Shown here: piece by piece, positions 44,070 through 53,366 of the stretch
Position numbering within the stretch: the stretch's first letter is position 1
Layout: the number at the start of each line of letters is the position of its first letter
Source of the DNA: Leptolyngbya sp. BL0902
GTDB lineage: Bacteria > Cyanobacteriota > Cyanobacteriia > Phormidesmidales > Phormidesmidaceae
Direction of reading: 5' to 3'
Assembly (NCBI RefSeq): GCF_016403105.1
Contig: NZ_CP046155.1
Location: 806,001-870,000 of the forward strand
Length of the DNA: 64,000 nucleotides
Translations under genes and position numbers: made by a program
The notes under the pieces: model-generated
What the model saw: the letters and a program-made list of their open reading frames with translations, nothing else
Told to the model about the DNA's origin: nothing
Databases searched by the model: none

Positions 44070-44978
44070 TTAGATCTGGCAATCAGGACAGTAGTAACCC
44101 GCATCTAGCTCTAGGCGCGGGTAGTCTGTCGCAACATATTCAGTGAACAGATAATGCCCACCAACAAACTTGTTACATCGACGACAGGTGTTAGCAATGT
44201 AGGATTCTCTAATTATCTTGCTGTACTGCGTTTTCATGAAGACGCCATGCTGGGCCGCTAACTTGGCATCACTGGGGCTAAAGTCTGGTTCATAGCCCAT
44301 ATCGCCCTGGATAGCCGCTACTTTCATGGGGGCATTACATTTCCAACATTTGCCCTCAATAATCAGCAGTCGTTTCTTAGGCATAGGTTCACCACACCTA
44401 GAACACCGAGGGTTAGGGCAAACACTGACGGTATCGGGCTTTAGGCCATCGGCGTCCAACTGGTGGATATCTTGGTCTGAGGTCAGCTTAAACGTGACTA
44501 CCGCAATACGATTGGCATCATAGAAGGCTAGGGCTTCTTCCTCTGGCGCATGGCTCACAACCACCTCAATCGCTGCAACAGGCCGCTGATGTTCATCAAA
44601 TAGCGTGATGTCCGGCTGTCGTTCGCCTAGGCTATGCTCCACGGCTACCGATACCGCTTTCTTGAGCAAATTCCCTGCATGAGAACCCTCGCACTTTGGA
44701 CAGTCCCACGCTATCGGCAACGGTTTTCCTTCAACCAAATGACGTTGGATTTTCTCAAAGAGCAAGGTCTTAAAGCCGTGGTGTAGCGCTGTTTCGGGAG
44801 TGCAGTTGGGCGATAGCACTTTATGGGCAAAGTGAGGCCGCTTGCGAGAACCCCGGTGCTGGACAAACGGCTGCTGGCAAGATGGACACAGGTAGGAACG
44901 ATTAGGTTCGGCGTCTGCAATGTGAACCAGTTCACCACTCGGCGCTTGCCCCAGAGAATAGAGAATGTCCTTTTTCAT
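44070..44978 (-). CDS. CoiA-like competence/nuclease protein
   Basis: 302 residues from MKKDILYSLGQAPSGELVHIADAEPNRSYLCPSCQQPFVQHRGSRKRPHFAHK, the zinc-ribbon and HFAH start of CoiA-like proteins. The nuclease core is ERQPDITLFDEHQRPVAAIEVVVSH. Several later CxxC pairs (CSRCGEP, CRRCNK, CPDC) add zinc ribbons. CoiA is linked to transformation, and mobile elements carry relatives. It begins 3 bp after the GIY-YIG stop, so the two are co-transcribed. Confidence 0.8.
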   Translation of the reverse strand: MKKDILYSLGQAPSGELVHIADAEPNRSYLCPSCQQPFVQHRGSRKRPHFAHKVLSPNCTPETALHHGFKTLLFEKIQRHLVEGKPLPIAWDCPKCEGSHAGNLLKKAVSVAVEHSLGERQPDITLFDEHQRPVAAIEVVVSHAPEEEALAFYDANRIAVVTFKLTSDQDIHQLDADGLKPDTVSVCPNPRCSRCGEPMPKKRLLIIEGKCWKCNAPMKVAAIQGDMGYEPDFSPSDAKLAAQHGVFMKTQYSKIIRESYIANTCRRCNKFVGGHYLFTEYVATDYPRLELDAGYYCPDCQI

Positions 44979-44980
44979 AG

Positions 44981-45511
44981 CTAACTCCACAAACTCCTTA
45001 GCGCCTCATCGGCGTCTGATTGGTTTACAGGAGTTCGCTCAAAGCAAGGCTTCTGACTCAGAATTCTCTGTTTTTGCCAATCACTGTAGTAAATTAGCCT
45101 TTGAGGATGTAAGGTTCCCATATCATAGAGTGTCTTGATAAATTCCTCCCTATTACTAAAATCCACATTACAGAAGACGCCATGCGCTGAATAAAGATGT
45201 CTTTCCGACATATCTTCATGGGAAGTGCCTCCATTCCAAGCAGGAAGCAAATCTTTAATCAACTTCTGTTCTAGGCGAGTTGGGGATTCACTGGACATAT
45301 ACCAGTAGGAAATAGCCATTTCTAGACTCAATGCCACATTGAGGGCCGGATGTCGCCGTGAAAGACGTTTCGCCAAGTTTTCAGCTTTACCAATATATAG
45401 CCAGTCTTCACGGCTCAAAAACCCATAAACTCCAGGGCACCTTGGTATTTCATCTAAATTCAAAGGCAACCACTCCACTACTGCTTTCCTCCTACCACTG
45501 AATCCGGTCAA
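44981..45511 (-). CDS. GIY-YIG nuclease family protein
   Basis: 176 residues. RCPGVYGFLSREDWLYIGKAENLAKRLSRRHPALN is the GIY-YIG signature with the following Arg. Other parts are unrecognised (GIFCNVDFSNREEF-like stretch). It may be a homing or mobile-element nuclease. It overlaps the recombinase gene by 20 bp. Confidence 0.8.
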   Translation of the reverse strand: MTGFSGRRKAVVEWLPLNLDEIPRCPGVYGFLSREDWLYIGKAENLAKRLSRRHPALNVALSLEMAISYWYMSSESPTRLEQKLIKDLLPAWNGGTSHEDMSERHLYSAHGVFCNVDFSNREEFIKTLYDMGTLHPQRLIYYSDWQKQRILSQKPCFERTPVNQSDADEALRSLWS

Positions 45512-46064
45512 ACCGCCTGGGATTCGCCGCTGTGTACCTCACGGTGTGCTGAATGTTCTTGTGCCCTAGGTATGCCTGGATGTCGCGGGTGGGCATCCCC
45601 TGTTCCGCCAGATGGTAGCCACAGCTATGTCTCAACATATGGGGATGAACGGGCAAGGGTAGCTTAGCCACCTGGCCCGCCCTGCCCACAATCTTTGAGA
45701 TCGCATCGGTGCTGAGCTTCGCCCCCCGCTCACTGACAAATACATAAAGACTTTCCGGGTATCGTTCCTTCACCTGCTCCAGAGCCTTCAGTTCATCCTC
45801 CTGCAACCGATGAACCCCTCCCTCGCCCCGCTTCAGCCGCTTAATGCTGATGGCCCCAGCGTCAAACATGATGGCATCCCACCGCAGCGCCACCGCCTCA
45901 CCTGCCCGTAGGCCATGGCGAAACATCAAGAGTAATAACGTCTGATCCCGCAACCGATGACGCCCCCGCTCACCCGCTGCTTCAATCAAGCGCGTCACTT
46001 CCTCCAGGGTCAGATGCTCTCGACTCCGGTAAACCTCATTTTTGGCGCGAACAGGTACATACAT
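45492..46064 (-). CDS. Short tyrosine recombinase (FimB/XerC-like catalytic domain)
   Basis: 190 residues from MYVPVRAKNEVYRSREHLTLEEVTRLIEAAGERGR. Catalytic residues: Arg in FRHGLRAGEAV, HPHMLRHSCG (His-x2-Arg), GHKNIQHTVRYTA (His and nucleophile Tyr). It lacks the N-terminal core-binding domain, like FimB/E invertases. It may invert or excise a local segment. An inverted repeat lies at its 5' end. Confidence 0.88.
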   Translation of the reverse strand: MYVPVRAKNEVYRSREHLTLEEVTRLIEAAGERGRHRLRDQTLLLLMFRHGLRAGEAVALRWDAIMFDAGAISIKRLKRGEGGVHRLQEDELKALEQVKERYPESLYVFVSERGAKLSTDAISKIVGRAGQVAKLPLPVHPHMLRHSCGYHLAEQGMPTRDIQAYLGHKNIQHTVRYTAANPRRFDRIQW

Positions 46065-46078
46065 AAGTATCATTCTAC

Positions 46079-46114
46079 AAACTGTCGGTAAAATAGGCAA
46101 AAATCCGACAGTTT
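46079..46114. repeat. 10-bp inverted repeat at the recombinase 5' end
   Basis: AAACTGTCGG (46079-46088) and CCGACAGTTT (46105-46114) flank a 16-bp A/T-rich spacer. It could be a recombinase or repressor site, or a terminator for the rightward direction. Confidence 0.6.
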
Positions 46115-46281
46115 TAGAGCCTCAAACCCGCATTCTTTCGTAGAATGCCTACTTCAGCTTTCCTTATTGAGAATTATTCCTACAGCCTCACCAGGGGAGT
46201 TTTGGATCAGGGGTGGCCCGAATCGGGTCAGGTGCCCCGACATCATGGTTCCCAGAGTCCACCCTATCCGGTTTACCCCTA

Positions 46282-46369
46282 TCACCCGTTTAGGTTGGGT
46301 CTACTCAGTCTCACTCAAGACAAGCTGAATCACCCGTTTAGGTGGGTGAGGTTCACCCGGATAGGGGGG
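46282..46369. repeat. Three 17-bp direct repeats with internal symmetry
   Basis: TCACCCGTTTAGGTTGGG (46282-46299), TCACCCGTTTAGGTGGG (46330-46346) and TCACCCGGATAGGGGGG (46353-46369). An inverted partial copy ACCCTATCCGG lies at 46261-46271. It is probably a regulatory site for the gene at 46425. Confidence 0.6.
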
Positions 46370-46424
46370 TGTGAGTCTTCGCCCGATTCTGGGCACAATA
46401 GCCTCAACCCCATCAGGCTTAACC

Positions 46425-46715
46425 ATGTACTCCGGCACCCTCACCACGATTACCGAGGCCACAGATTTCCTGGCCTACTTCCGCAAGCTGCCCAGAACTC
46501 AGCAGGATATGATTGCGCCCCACCTGGACGAACCCCAGCGCATGGCCCTGAAGGTACTGAACTGCTGTAGTGAGTTGGAAGGACAGAGCGTGGTGGCCAT
46601 TGCTAGCCTTGCGGAACTGCACCAGGAATCGACCAGGGCGATCCTCAAGGCGCTGGAGGGCAAGATGGTGGCCGCTGAAGTGACGGCGATGGGTAAGCTG
46701 TGGCGGCTTGCTTAG
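46425..46715 (+). CDS. Hypothetical protein, winged-helix-like
   Basis: 96 residues from MYSGTLTTITEATDFLAYFRKLPRTQQDMIAPHLDEPQRMALKVLNCC. The C-terminal half VVAIASLAELHQESTRAILKALEGKMVAAEVTAMGKLWRLA looks like a helix-turn-helix with a wing. It is likely a DNA-binding regulator acting on the repeats just upstream. Confidence 0.55.
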   Translation: MYSGTLTTITEATDFLAYFRKLPRTQQDMIAPHLDEPQRMALKVLNCCSELEGQSVVAIASLAELHQESTRAILKALEGKMVAAEVTAMGKLWRLA

Positions 46716-46835
46716 CCTTTAGTCTTATTGACACAATAGAAGCTTTAGCCTTTTTAAAAGCTTTACATTATCTGTCCTGATAGCATTCTGCGTATAAGAA
46801 GTTGTGAGTATGACTCTTTACCTAGAGGGATACTT

Positions 46836-46985
46836 ATGGCAAACTATGCTGGTCGCAGTAGATGCCAACTTCTAAGAGAAATCTATGCGGAAATCTACAA
46901 CCTTGAAGCACTAAATCAAACACAAAGAAATAGCTTATTATCAGCAGTCCAGTCCTTACTTAACTACTACCGCTGCACTCTTTAA
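46836..46985 (+). CDS. Small hypothetical protein
   Basis: 49 residues, MANYAGRSRCQLLREIYAEIYNLEALNQTQRNSLLSAVQSLLNYYRCTL, from an ATG with GAGGG nine bases upstream. The sequence is helical and A+T-richer than its surroundings. No family recognised. Confidence 0.45.
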   Translation: MANYAGRSRCQLLREIYAEIYNLEALNQTQRNSLLSAVQSLLNYYRCTL

Positions 46986-47009
46986 GGATGGCAATTATTA
47001 GGCATTGTG

Positions 47010-47771
47010 TTAGCCATTGAATTCATCAGGCAGTTGCATCAGGAGTTCATCAAAGAACATCTTCAAGTATTGCACCTGATTCGATGTCAAACGCTCCCAG
47101 CCACCTTGATCCCTTATATATGTTATGGCTGCCACATAGGGGTCTGCTGATGAAAGTAAAGGTTTTTCAACAAAGCGACTTAAAGGATTGTTGTCTGGAT
47201 GGCCAGTGAAATACATGCAATCATAAATCCAATTCACATAGCCAGTGATATCTCTCTGAAATCTTTGAATCTTCTTCTCTCGATTCCAAGGGAGAATTTC
47301 AGGTAAGGTAACAGAGTTTTTCTTGTATTCTTTGATAGCCTGTTTAGAAGCTATTCTAGACAAATAAGGAAGCTTTCTTTGCAACTCAGTTGCTGCAACC
47401 TTGTAGTCATTCAACTCCTCATTTAATCCCTCCCAGTTTTTCAGTTTTCCTAGAATACGATTCAATCTAACAATGTCATTTGTGCTTAATTCTTGTTGAT
47501 TTATGGTCTTTAGGGTTTCGTCAAGAGCTTGGTATGCTATTTCCACATCTTTAGCAGCATCGTTGGCCTTTCTTTGCCAATACTCTTTATCACGCTTCTC
47601 ATGCTCTAGTTCACTTTCCAGCTTATCTTTCTGTGAACTAAGTCGATTTTCAACTATCCAACGCTCATAAGTCAGAGCGAGAGTAGCGCCAGCTATAAAT
47701 ACAGTGATGTGAGGCAACACATTCAATGAACCCGAAGTAGCTTGAGCAAAGAAGTAGGGCGTCTGCACCAT
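47010..47771 (-). CDS. Membrane-anchored coiled-coil protein, unknown
   Basis: 253 residues. A single N-terminal hydrophobic segment (about residues 15-35) is followed by a long coiled coil (SSQKDKLESELEHEKRDKEYWQRKANDAAKDVEIAYQALDETLKTINQQE) and a C-terminal domain with VNWIYDCMYFTGHPDNNPL. A+T content is higher than in the left flank, a sign of separate origin. It is divergent from the small gene at 47868. Proteins of this build occur in anti-phage systems, but no enzyme domain is visible. Confidence 0.6.
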   Translation of the reverse strand: MVQTPYFFAQATSGSLNVLPHITVFIAGATLALTYERWIVENRLSSQKDKLESELEHEKRDKEYWQRKANDAAKDVEIAYQALDETLKTINQQELSTNDIVRLNRILGKLKNWEGLNEELNDYKVAATELQRKLPYLSRIASKQAIKEYKKNSVTLPEILPWNREKKIQRFQRDITGYVNWIYDCMYFTGHPDNNPLSRFVEKPLLSSADPYVAAITYIRDQGGWERLTSNQVQYLKMFFDELLMQLPDEFNG

Positions 47772-47867
47772 GATCTAAATCGCTAACTAAGGTTTTTTGC
47801 TTATGTTACTACAGCCGACGAGAAAGAGCGAACACATAAATATAGTGCGATTGAACTAAACTCAGCT

Positions 47868-48101
47868 ATGGTTAATCTCATGTCTCAGATCGGAAACGAT
47901 ATATCTAGCTACCATGCACTGCGCGAGAAGCAGCATGAACAGGTTGTTCGTTGGGCTTACGACTTCATAAATGGTTCTGGTACTTCTCTCTATAGAAAAA
48001 CTTTAAGAGCTTTCTTAAGACAAAATCCATCTGGCTTAGAGAAATTACCTTTAGCAGACCATAAGCGACTTCAAGCGTTACTGAATGACACAGATGAATA
48101 A
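47868..48101 (+). CDS. Small hypothetical protein
   Basis: 77 residues, MVNLMSQIGNDISSYHALREKQHEQVVRWAYDFINGSGTSLYRKTLRAFLRQNPSGLEKLPLADHKRLQALLNDTDE. Helical, charged, A+T-rich like the gene at 47010 from which it diverges. No function recognised. Confidence 0.5.
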   Translation: MVNLMSQIGNDISSYHALREKQHEQVVRWAYDFINGSGTSLYRKTLRAFLRQNPSGLEKLPLADHKRLQALLNDTDE

Positions 48102-48168
48102 TGTCATTGTCTTCCGAGCAGTTAGCTTAATCGTGCCATGGGTACTCTAGAAGGGCTGACATCGGAAC

Positions 48169-49011
48169 ATGGCAATGAAACACTGGCAATTTGGTCTAGC
48201 AGCCCTGCTGTTGCTGGGGGGCTGTACCACAGCGGTTGAAGCTCCTCCAGCCTCGGTCGTAATCATCGAACCATCCCCCGCCGTCGAGGCACCCCAGGCC
48301 ACCGAAGACCAGGCGCTTACTCCAGAACCAGCGGCCCCACCAGTAGCAGCCACCACCACCGATCCAGCCCCCGCTGTGGCCAGCCTCAACCTTCCGGTGG
48401 CCACCGTTATCTCCGTGGGTGATGGCGACACATTACGCATGGACTACCAGGGCCAGACCGTCACCGTGCGCTTTGCCTGTATCGACGCCCCTGAAACATC
48501 CCAAACCCCTTGGGGGCCAGCCGCCGCCGAACGCCTCCGACAACTTACCCCTAGGGGTTCTACCATTCAGTTTAGAGAAGCCGATACCGACCGCTACGGG
48601 CGCATGGTGGCGGAAGTCTACGCCGGGGGCCAACTCGTCAACCTCCAGATGGTGAGGGAAGGTCATGCCGTGGTCTATACCCAATTCCTCAGCAGTTGTC
48701 CCCAGACCCAAGACCTACTGCTTCAGGCCGAAGCTGAAGCCCAACAGCAGCGCCTCAACTTTTGGAATCAGCCTAACCCCGTGATGCCGTGGGACTATCG
48801 CCGGGGAGATCGATCTGGTACAGCCCCCGCCCCCGCCCAAGCAGCCACCAAGGACAGCAGCCCGCTCCCCAACCCCAGCGGCACCCCTAGCCGTGCCCCA
48901 GTGCAGGGAAGTTGTGAATGTCCCTACGACACCGACTCAGCAGGGCGCTCCTGTGGGGGACGGTCGAGCTATAGCCGTTCTGGGGGGAGTGAGGGGGCTT
49001 GTTATTTGTAG
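48169..49011 (+). CDS. Secreted thermonuclease-like lipoprotein (SNase domain)
   Basis: 280 residues. The signal peptide ends in a lipobox LLGGC (about residue 19). After a Pro/Ala linker comes an SNase domain: ISVGDGDTLRMDYQGQTVTVRFACIDAPETSQ, ADTDRYGRMVAEVY, EGHAVVY. The catalytic Arg/Asp/Glu equivalents are present (VRFACIDAPE, DRYGRMVAEV). The C-terminal Cys-rich tail is CPYDTDSAGRSCGGRSSYSRSGG. Likely degrades extracellular DNA or RNA. Its stop lies 35 bp before the CRISPR array. Confidence 0.92.
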   Translation: MAMKHWQFGLAALLLLGGCTTAVEAPPASVVIIEPSPAVEAPQATEDQALTPEPAAPPVAATTTDPAPAVASLNLPVATVISVGDGDTLRMDYQGQTVTVRFACIDAPETSQTPWGPAAAERLRQLTPRGSTIQFREADTDRYGRMVAEVYAGGQLVNLQMVREGHAVVYTQFLSSCPQTQDLLLQAEAEAQQQRLNFWNQPNPVMPWDYRRGDRSGTAPAPAQAATKDSSPLPNPSGTPSRAPVQGSCECPYDTDSAGRSCGGRSSYSRSGGSEGACYL

Positions 49012-49046
49012 GACAACTGCTGCTTGGTGCTGGCCTCCATCTCTAC

Positions 49047-51151
49047 TTGCTCAACGCCTTACGGCATCAGAGGTTCGGCACATCCTTGGTTGTTGTTGCG
49101 GATGATGGCAGTGTTGCGTGCTCAACGCCTTACGGCATCAGAGGTTCGGCACATCAAATTGCTGAACCAAACGCGGGACATGGAGGCGTGCTCAACGCCT
49201 TACGGCATCAGAGGTTCGGCACAGGGCCACATCCTCGGGGCATTTATTCGGCGTGGTGTGCTCAACGCCTTACGGCATCAGAGGTTCGGCACATTCAAGA
49301 CCTGGGCAGCGCCAACGGCACCTGGCTGTGCTCAACGCCTTACGGCATCAGAGGTTCGGCACTAGCTCCATGCGGATGACTGGGTAAAAGAGTCGCTGAG
49401 TGCTCAACGCCTTACGGCATCAGAGGTTCGGCACCAACTGCTGAAATTGACCTTTAGAAGCCCGCATATGTGCTCAACGCCTTACGGCATCAGAGGTTCG
49501 GCACCAGATGTGCCCCTAAACCGCTGCCAGCCAGAAGAAGGTGCTCAACGCCTTACGGCATCAGAGGTTCGGCACCCCCGCCATCGGGCCGAGGTAGGTC
49601 AACTTGCACGTGCTCAACGCCTTACGGCATCAGAGGTTCGGCACTTCCAGTTCGCCTTTGCCCTACGCCTGAGCATCCGCAAGTGCTCAACGCCTTACGG
49701 CATCAGAGGTTCGGCACAGTCGCTCAAGTGGGCCTGCCTACGCCAATCCATACAGTGCTCAACGCCTTACGGCATCAGAGGTTCGGCACTCTAACGCCTG
49801 CTGCACCAGTTGGGCTACCTCACTGTGCTCAACGCCTTACGGCATCAGAGGTTCGGCACGAGCGGATCCACTCGTCTTTATGCCTGTCTAACAAGTGCTC
49901 AACGCCTTACGGCATCAGAGGTTCGGCACACTGTACCTAACGGCCAATGTGGTGATTGACGCGGAGTGCTCAACGCCTTACGGCATCAGAGGTTCGGCAC
50001 TTGCCGTTCGAGCACTGGCCCCGCTAACCCCAACCCAAGACGTCCGTGCTCAACGCCTTACGGCATCAGAGGTTCGGCACTACCCACAGAATGACCACTA
50101 ATTAAAAGTTGCCTAAGTGCTCAACGCCTTACGGCATCAGAGGTTCGGCACCACAAACGTCTAGGTTGTTTCTTATCCCTTATGTGTACGTGCTCAACGC
50201 CTTACGGCATCAGAGGTTCGGCACGGCTCAATGATGTCTCTGGCATGAGTCCAATTTTGTGCTCAACGCCTTACGGCATCAGAGGTTCGGCACCCTAAAC
50301 TTCGAGATGTCCAGTACCAAACGTCCGAGTGCTCAACGCCTTACGGCATCAGAGGTTCGGCACTTGTTCGTTTCTCTGGTTGTTTTTTGGTTTCTGATGT
50401 GCTCAACGCCTTACGGCATCAGAGGTTCGGCACCTTGACCTTAAACGTATGGAATATGACTTCTTCCCTGTGCTCAACGCCTTACGGCATCAGAGGTTCG
50501 GCACGGGTACTTGGTTGTTACGGATGATTTTTCTTGTTTGTGCTCAACGCCTTACGGCATCAGAGGTTCGGCACGGCTCACTCACAAACCAGGTCGGCTC
50601 GAAGTAGGTGTGCTCAACGCCTTACGGCATCAGAGGTTCGGCACCCAATCCTCATCTGGCGGGAACTTTACCCCACCATTGGCCAGTGCTCAACGCCTTA
50701 CGGCATCAGAGGTTCGGCACTGCCAGGAATGCCTAGGGTGAGGGTGCCTGTTGCGTGCTCAACGCCTTACGGCATCAGAGGTTCGGCACAGTTGTGTCAT
50801 TGATGCTGACGGAAGTGATCCTATGTGCTCAACGCCTTACGGCATCAGAGGTTCGGCACTTACAAGTGTTTTACAACTAAGTGAAAGAGAGGGTAATCGG
50901 TGCTCAACGCCTTACGGCATCAGAGGTTCGGCACTTCGGGCCGCAGCCTGCGCTGTTCGTCTGCGGCGTCGCGTGCTCAACGCCTTACGGCATCAGAGGT
51001 TCGGCACTCCCTCCTACAAATCAGCCCAAACCTGCCTGCGCCGCGTGCTCAACGCCTTACGGCATCAGAGGTTCGGCACTGATCGGCAGGCTGCCCACTT
51101 GCGATATCACGATAGCGTGCTCAACGCCTTACGGCATCAGAGGTTCGGCAC
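49047..51151 (-). CRISPR. CRISPR array, 30 repeats of 35 bp and 29 spacers
   Basis: Plus-strand repeat begins GTGCTCAACGCC and ends GGTTCGGCAC (35 bp). Repeats start at 49047, 49118, 49188, 49258, 49328 and so on to 51117. By eye all are identical except the first, which has T at position 1. Spacers are mostly 34-38 bp; outliers are 45 (50001-50045), 41 (50645-50685) and 40. On the minus strand the hairpin TGCC-GTAA-GGCG sits directly before an 8-nt 3' end TTGAGCAC, the classic Cas6 product handle. So transcription is probably leftward, from the cas2 side, with the altered repeat at the trailer end. Confidence 0.98.
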
Positions 51152-51400
51152 AGCGACCCCTTGAAATCCTTGCTATACAAGCTTTTGAGAGCCTGATTTG
51201 CAAGGTGGAAAGCGGTGCATCGTGCCATTGCTCCATACTGCTGATTTTACCAACTCCTGCTGTGTTCAAACCCTTACAGCACAAAGCCTTCACGAATTGC
51301 AAGCATCTCCAGGGGGGATAACAGCATGGTAAACCTTGCTAGGTAAGCTTTTCGGCGCGAGTTCAATCAACAGGATTTACGACAATCAGAGATCCTTGCA
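51152..51400 (-). promoter_or_regulatory. CRISPR leader
   Basis: About 250 bp between cas2 and the first repeat in the inferred orientation. Minus-strand TTGCAA, then about 17 bp to TTGTAT, is promoter-like about 40 bp before the array. No gene is seen. The assignment follows from repeat orientation and cas2 adjacency. Confidence 0.65.
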
Positions 51401-51694
51401 TCAGAAGATCTGGTGTAGGTTGTGATCCACATCCCAAGCTTCGGGCCGATTACAAGCCTCGATACGCTGTACGCACCGCTGGCATAGGCCAGCAATCAAT
51501 AAACTATCCTCCTCAGCAAGGACTTCTTCAAGCTTCCATCGCAATTGCTCTCGATCCCGTTGACTTAGGCGACAGCGAAAGATAGAGAACTGAATACTCT
51601 CGCCATAACCCTTCAGCAGCTTATAGGCTTTCCGCCAGCGTTTAGGGTCGCGGATGTCGTAGCAGATGAGGTAGTAATTCTTGCTTTCTGCCAT
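51401..51694 (-). CDS. cas2: CRISPR-associated endonuclease Cas2
   Basis: 97 residues, MAESKNYYLICYDIRDPKRWRKAYKLLKGYGESIQFSIFRCRLSQRDREQLRWKLEEVL. The YDIRDPKRW motif holds the metal Asp. Cas2 dimer bridges Cas1 dimers in spacer integration. It is separated from cas4-cas1 by 4 bp. Confidence 0.97.
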   Translation of the reverse strand: MAESKNYYLICYDIRDPKRWRKAYKLLKGYGESIQFSIFRCRLSQRDREQLRWKLEEVLAEEDSLLIAGLCQRCVQRIEACNRPEAWDVDHNLHQIF

Positions 51695-51698
51695 GTCA

Positions 51699-53366
51699 CT
51701 ACCTCACTACCAACTGAGCGAACAAACCACCCTCACCCATCCACTCCTTCTCCAGTAGCCTTACCTCCAGTTCAATGAGGCGGCGATAGGTGAGGGAATA
51801 TTGTGTAACCGGATGTTTCCATTGCTCTTCCTTGCGGCGTTCGTACAGGCTAATGAACTTGCGGCGACCTGCATCACTTAGCCATACTTGATCCCGCTGC
51901 ACGTTGAAATCTTCATCCACATCCCACTGGTTGCGATTTACAGAGGCCATGACGGGCATATCCACCAGGGGCACCCGAAAAATCTCCATTAGGTCGAGGG
52001 CCAAGGGTGGAGCTTGGGTGCGGGGTTGGTGATAGAACCCTAGGGCTGGCTCCAGACCAACGGTGAGAATGGCATTCATCACATCCTTCAGCAGCATAGA
52101 GTAGCCAAAGCTCAGCAGAGCGTTAAAACGATCCTTGGGTGGCCGTCGATTGCGTCCAGAGAACTTCATCCCTAGGGCCACATTATCTGAGATGAGGTGG
52201 GGGAGAGCTCCAAAGTAGAGGGCGGCCAAATTGCCCTCCAGTCCCAGGAGAGATGCCGTAGATTGGGCCGTAGATACCCCCTTCAGTGTCCTTTGCATCT
52301 GAGCAATCGTCTGCTCCAGGGCTTCCCTGTGCTCATCAGCGTTGCGCTGGCCCCGCATCAGAAACTTACGCTGGCTTTGGCCACGGCACTCCACAAGCTG
52401 CTTAGCGAGCTTGAGGCATTGCTCAGAGTCCGTTAGAGCCTTGTACTGCTGAATGCGGCGCTGGATGCTGCCCTGACGAGTATCCAAACTACCTAGGTAG
52501 CGTCCACCCCCAGAGATGAAATGAACCCCCACCTCCTGCTCAGCACAGAAGTAAATCGCCTGGGTAGATAACTGAGCAAAGCTGTGGACCACCAATTGGC
52601 TCACCTGCCGGGAAGGAAGCGTCACCACCTGGCCATCCCGCTTCGTGATTTTGAACTGGTCGCCGCTTTTGCCGATTCGAGTCCCTGCCTCAGTCACATG
52701 AATGACCTGGCGCTCATCGTCTTCAGGAAACAGCCGCACCACCTGCTCTGTAGTCCCCTGGGCCAACCGAGTCTCTTCAGGTAGACAAACTGGGGAGAGA
52801 GAACATCGGCCACATAGACGCTCGTTGGTGGCTACTGGAGGCCGCTCTGAGGACATCCGTAGTTGTCTAGCCTTATCAATGCAGTTGAGCACGTCCTGTC
52901 GTCCCTGGTCGTCGAGGGGCACATGAACTAGGACATTATCAGCATGGTAGCGAACCCGCCCCTCTGGCACGATAATTCCCAACTCAGCCTCAATGAGCAA
53001 GGCATAGGCCAAGACTTGAATGCGATCACTCTCCCAGGCTTGGGGCTTATTGTTGCTGTCTCGGTAGCAGCGGCCTCGCTTATGCTCGTAGGGAATTGTT
53101 TGGCCCCCACGGGTACGGAGAGCGTCAACTTTGCCGCGTAACCCTAGTTTCTCGCTCTCCAGAACAAACTGTTGCCAGTCGCCATCTTCATCTTTCTCAA
53201 GCTCCACATGAAGCCGCCGCCCCGCAAAGACAGAAGCATCCTGGGTATAGAGTTGTTCAACTTCTTCAAGGTAGTAAAGCCGTGGGCAATAATTCAGTGC
53301 ATGGAGCGCATTAACACGAATTGTTTCTTGAGACTCTACCAAAGCCTCAGTGGAAGTGATAGTCAT
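51699..53366 (-). CDS. cas4-cas1: Cas4-Cas1 fusion
   Basis: 555 residues. Cas4 part (about 1-205): first Cys in LNYCPRLYYLEE, nuclease core YEHKRGRCYRDS and the C-terminal cluster CGRCSLSPVC (Fe-S ligands). Cas1 part (about 215-555): GNLAALYF (metal Glu), a His in YHQPRTQAPPLALDLMEIFR with the following Asp/Glu. Fused Cas4-Cas1 selects PAM-bearing prespacers and integrates them; it is typical of MYXAN/type I-B and I-G relatives. The start is at 53366 after a 253-bp gap holding a solo degenerate repeat. Confidence 0.96.
   Translation of the reverse strand: MTITSTEALVESQETIRVNALHALNYCPRLYYLEEVEQLYTQDASVFAGRRLHVELEKDEDGDWQQFVLESEKLGLRGKVDALRTRGGQTIPYEHKRGRCYRDSNNKPQAWESDRIQVLAYALLIEAELGIIVPEGRVRYHADNVLVHVPLDDQGRQDVLNCIDKARQLRMSSERPPVATNERLCGRCSLSPVCLPEETRLAQGTTEQVVRLFPEDDERQVIHVTEAGTRIGKSGDQFKITKRDGQVVTLPSRQVSQLVVHSFAQLSTQAIYFCAEQEVGVHFISGGGRYLGSLDTRQGSIQRRIQQYKALTDSEQCLKLAKQLVECRGQSQRKFLMRGQRNADEHREALEQTIAQMQRTLKGVSTAQSTASLLGLEGNLAALYFGALPHLISDNVALGMKFSGRNRRPPKDRFNALLSFGYSMLLKDVMNAILTVGLEPALGFYHQPRTQAPPLALDLMEIFRVPLVDMPVMASVNRNQWDVDEDFNVQRDQVWLSDAGRRKFISLYERRKEEQWKHPVTQYSLTYRRLIELEVRLLEKEWMGEGGLFAQLVVR

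Noticed and set aside
45492-46064. Tyrosine recombinase as the integrase of the whole element
   Set aside because: It is 23 kb from the left junction and lacks an N-terminal arm-binding domain; the serine recombinase at the junction is the better candidate.
49024-51321. Many plus-strand frames of 60-156 codons with repeated LNALRHQRFGT or AQRLTASEVRH peptides
   Set aside because: They are translations of the CRISPR repeats and spacers, not genes.
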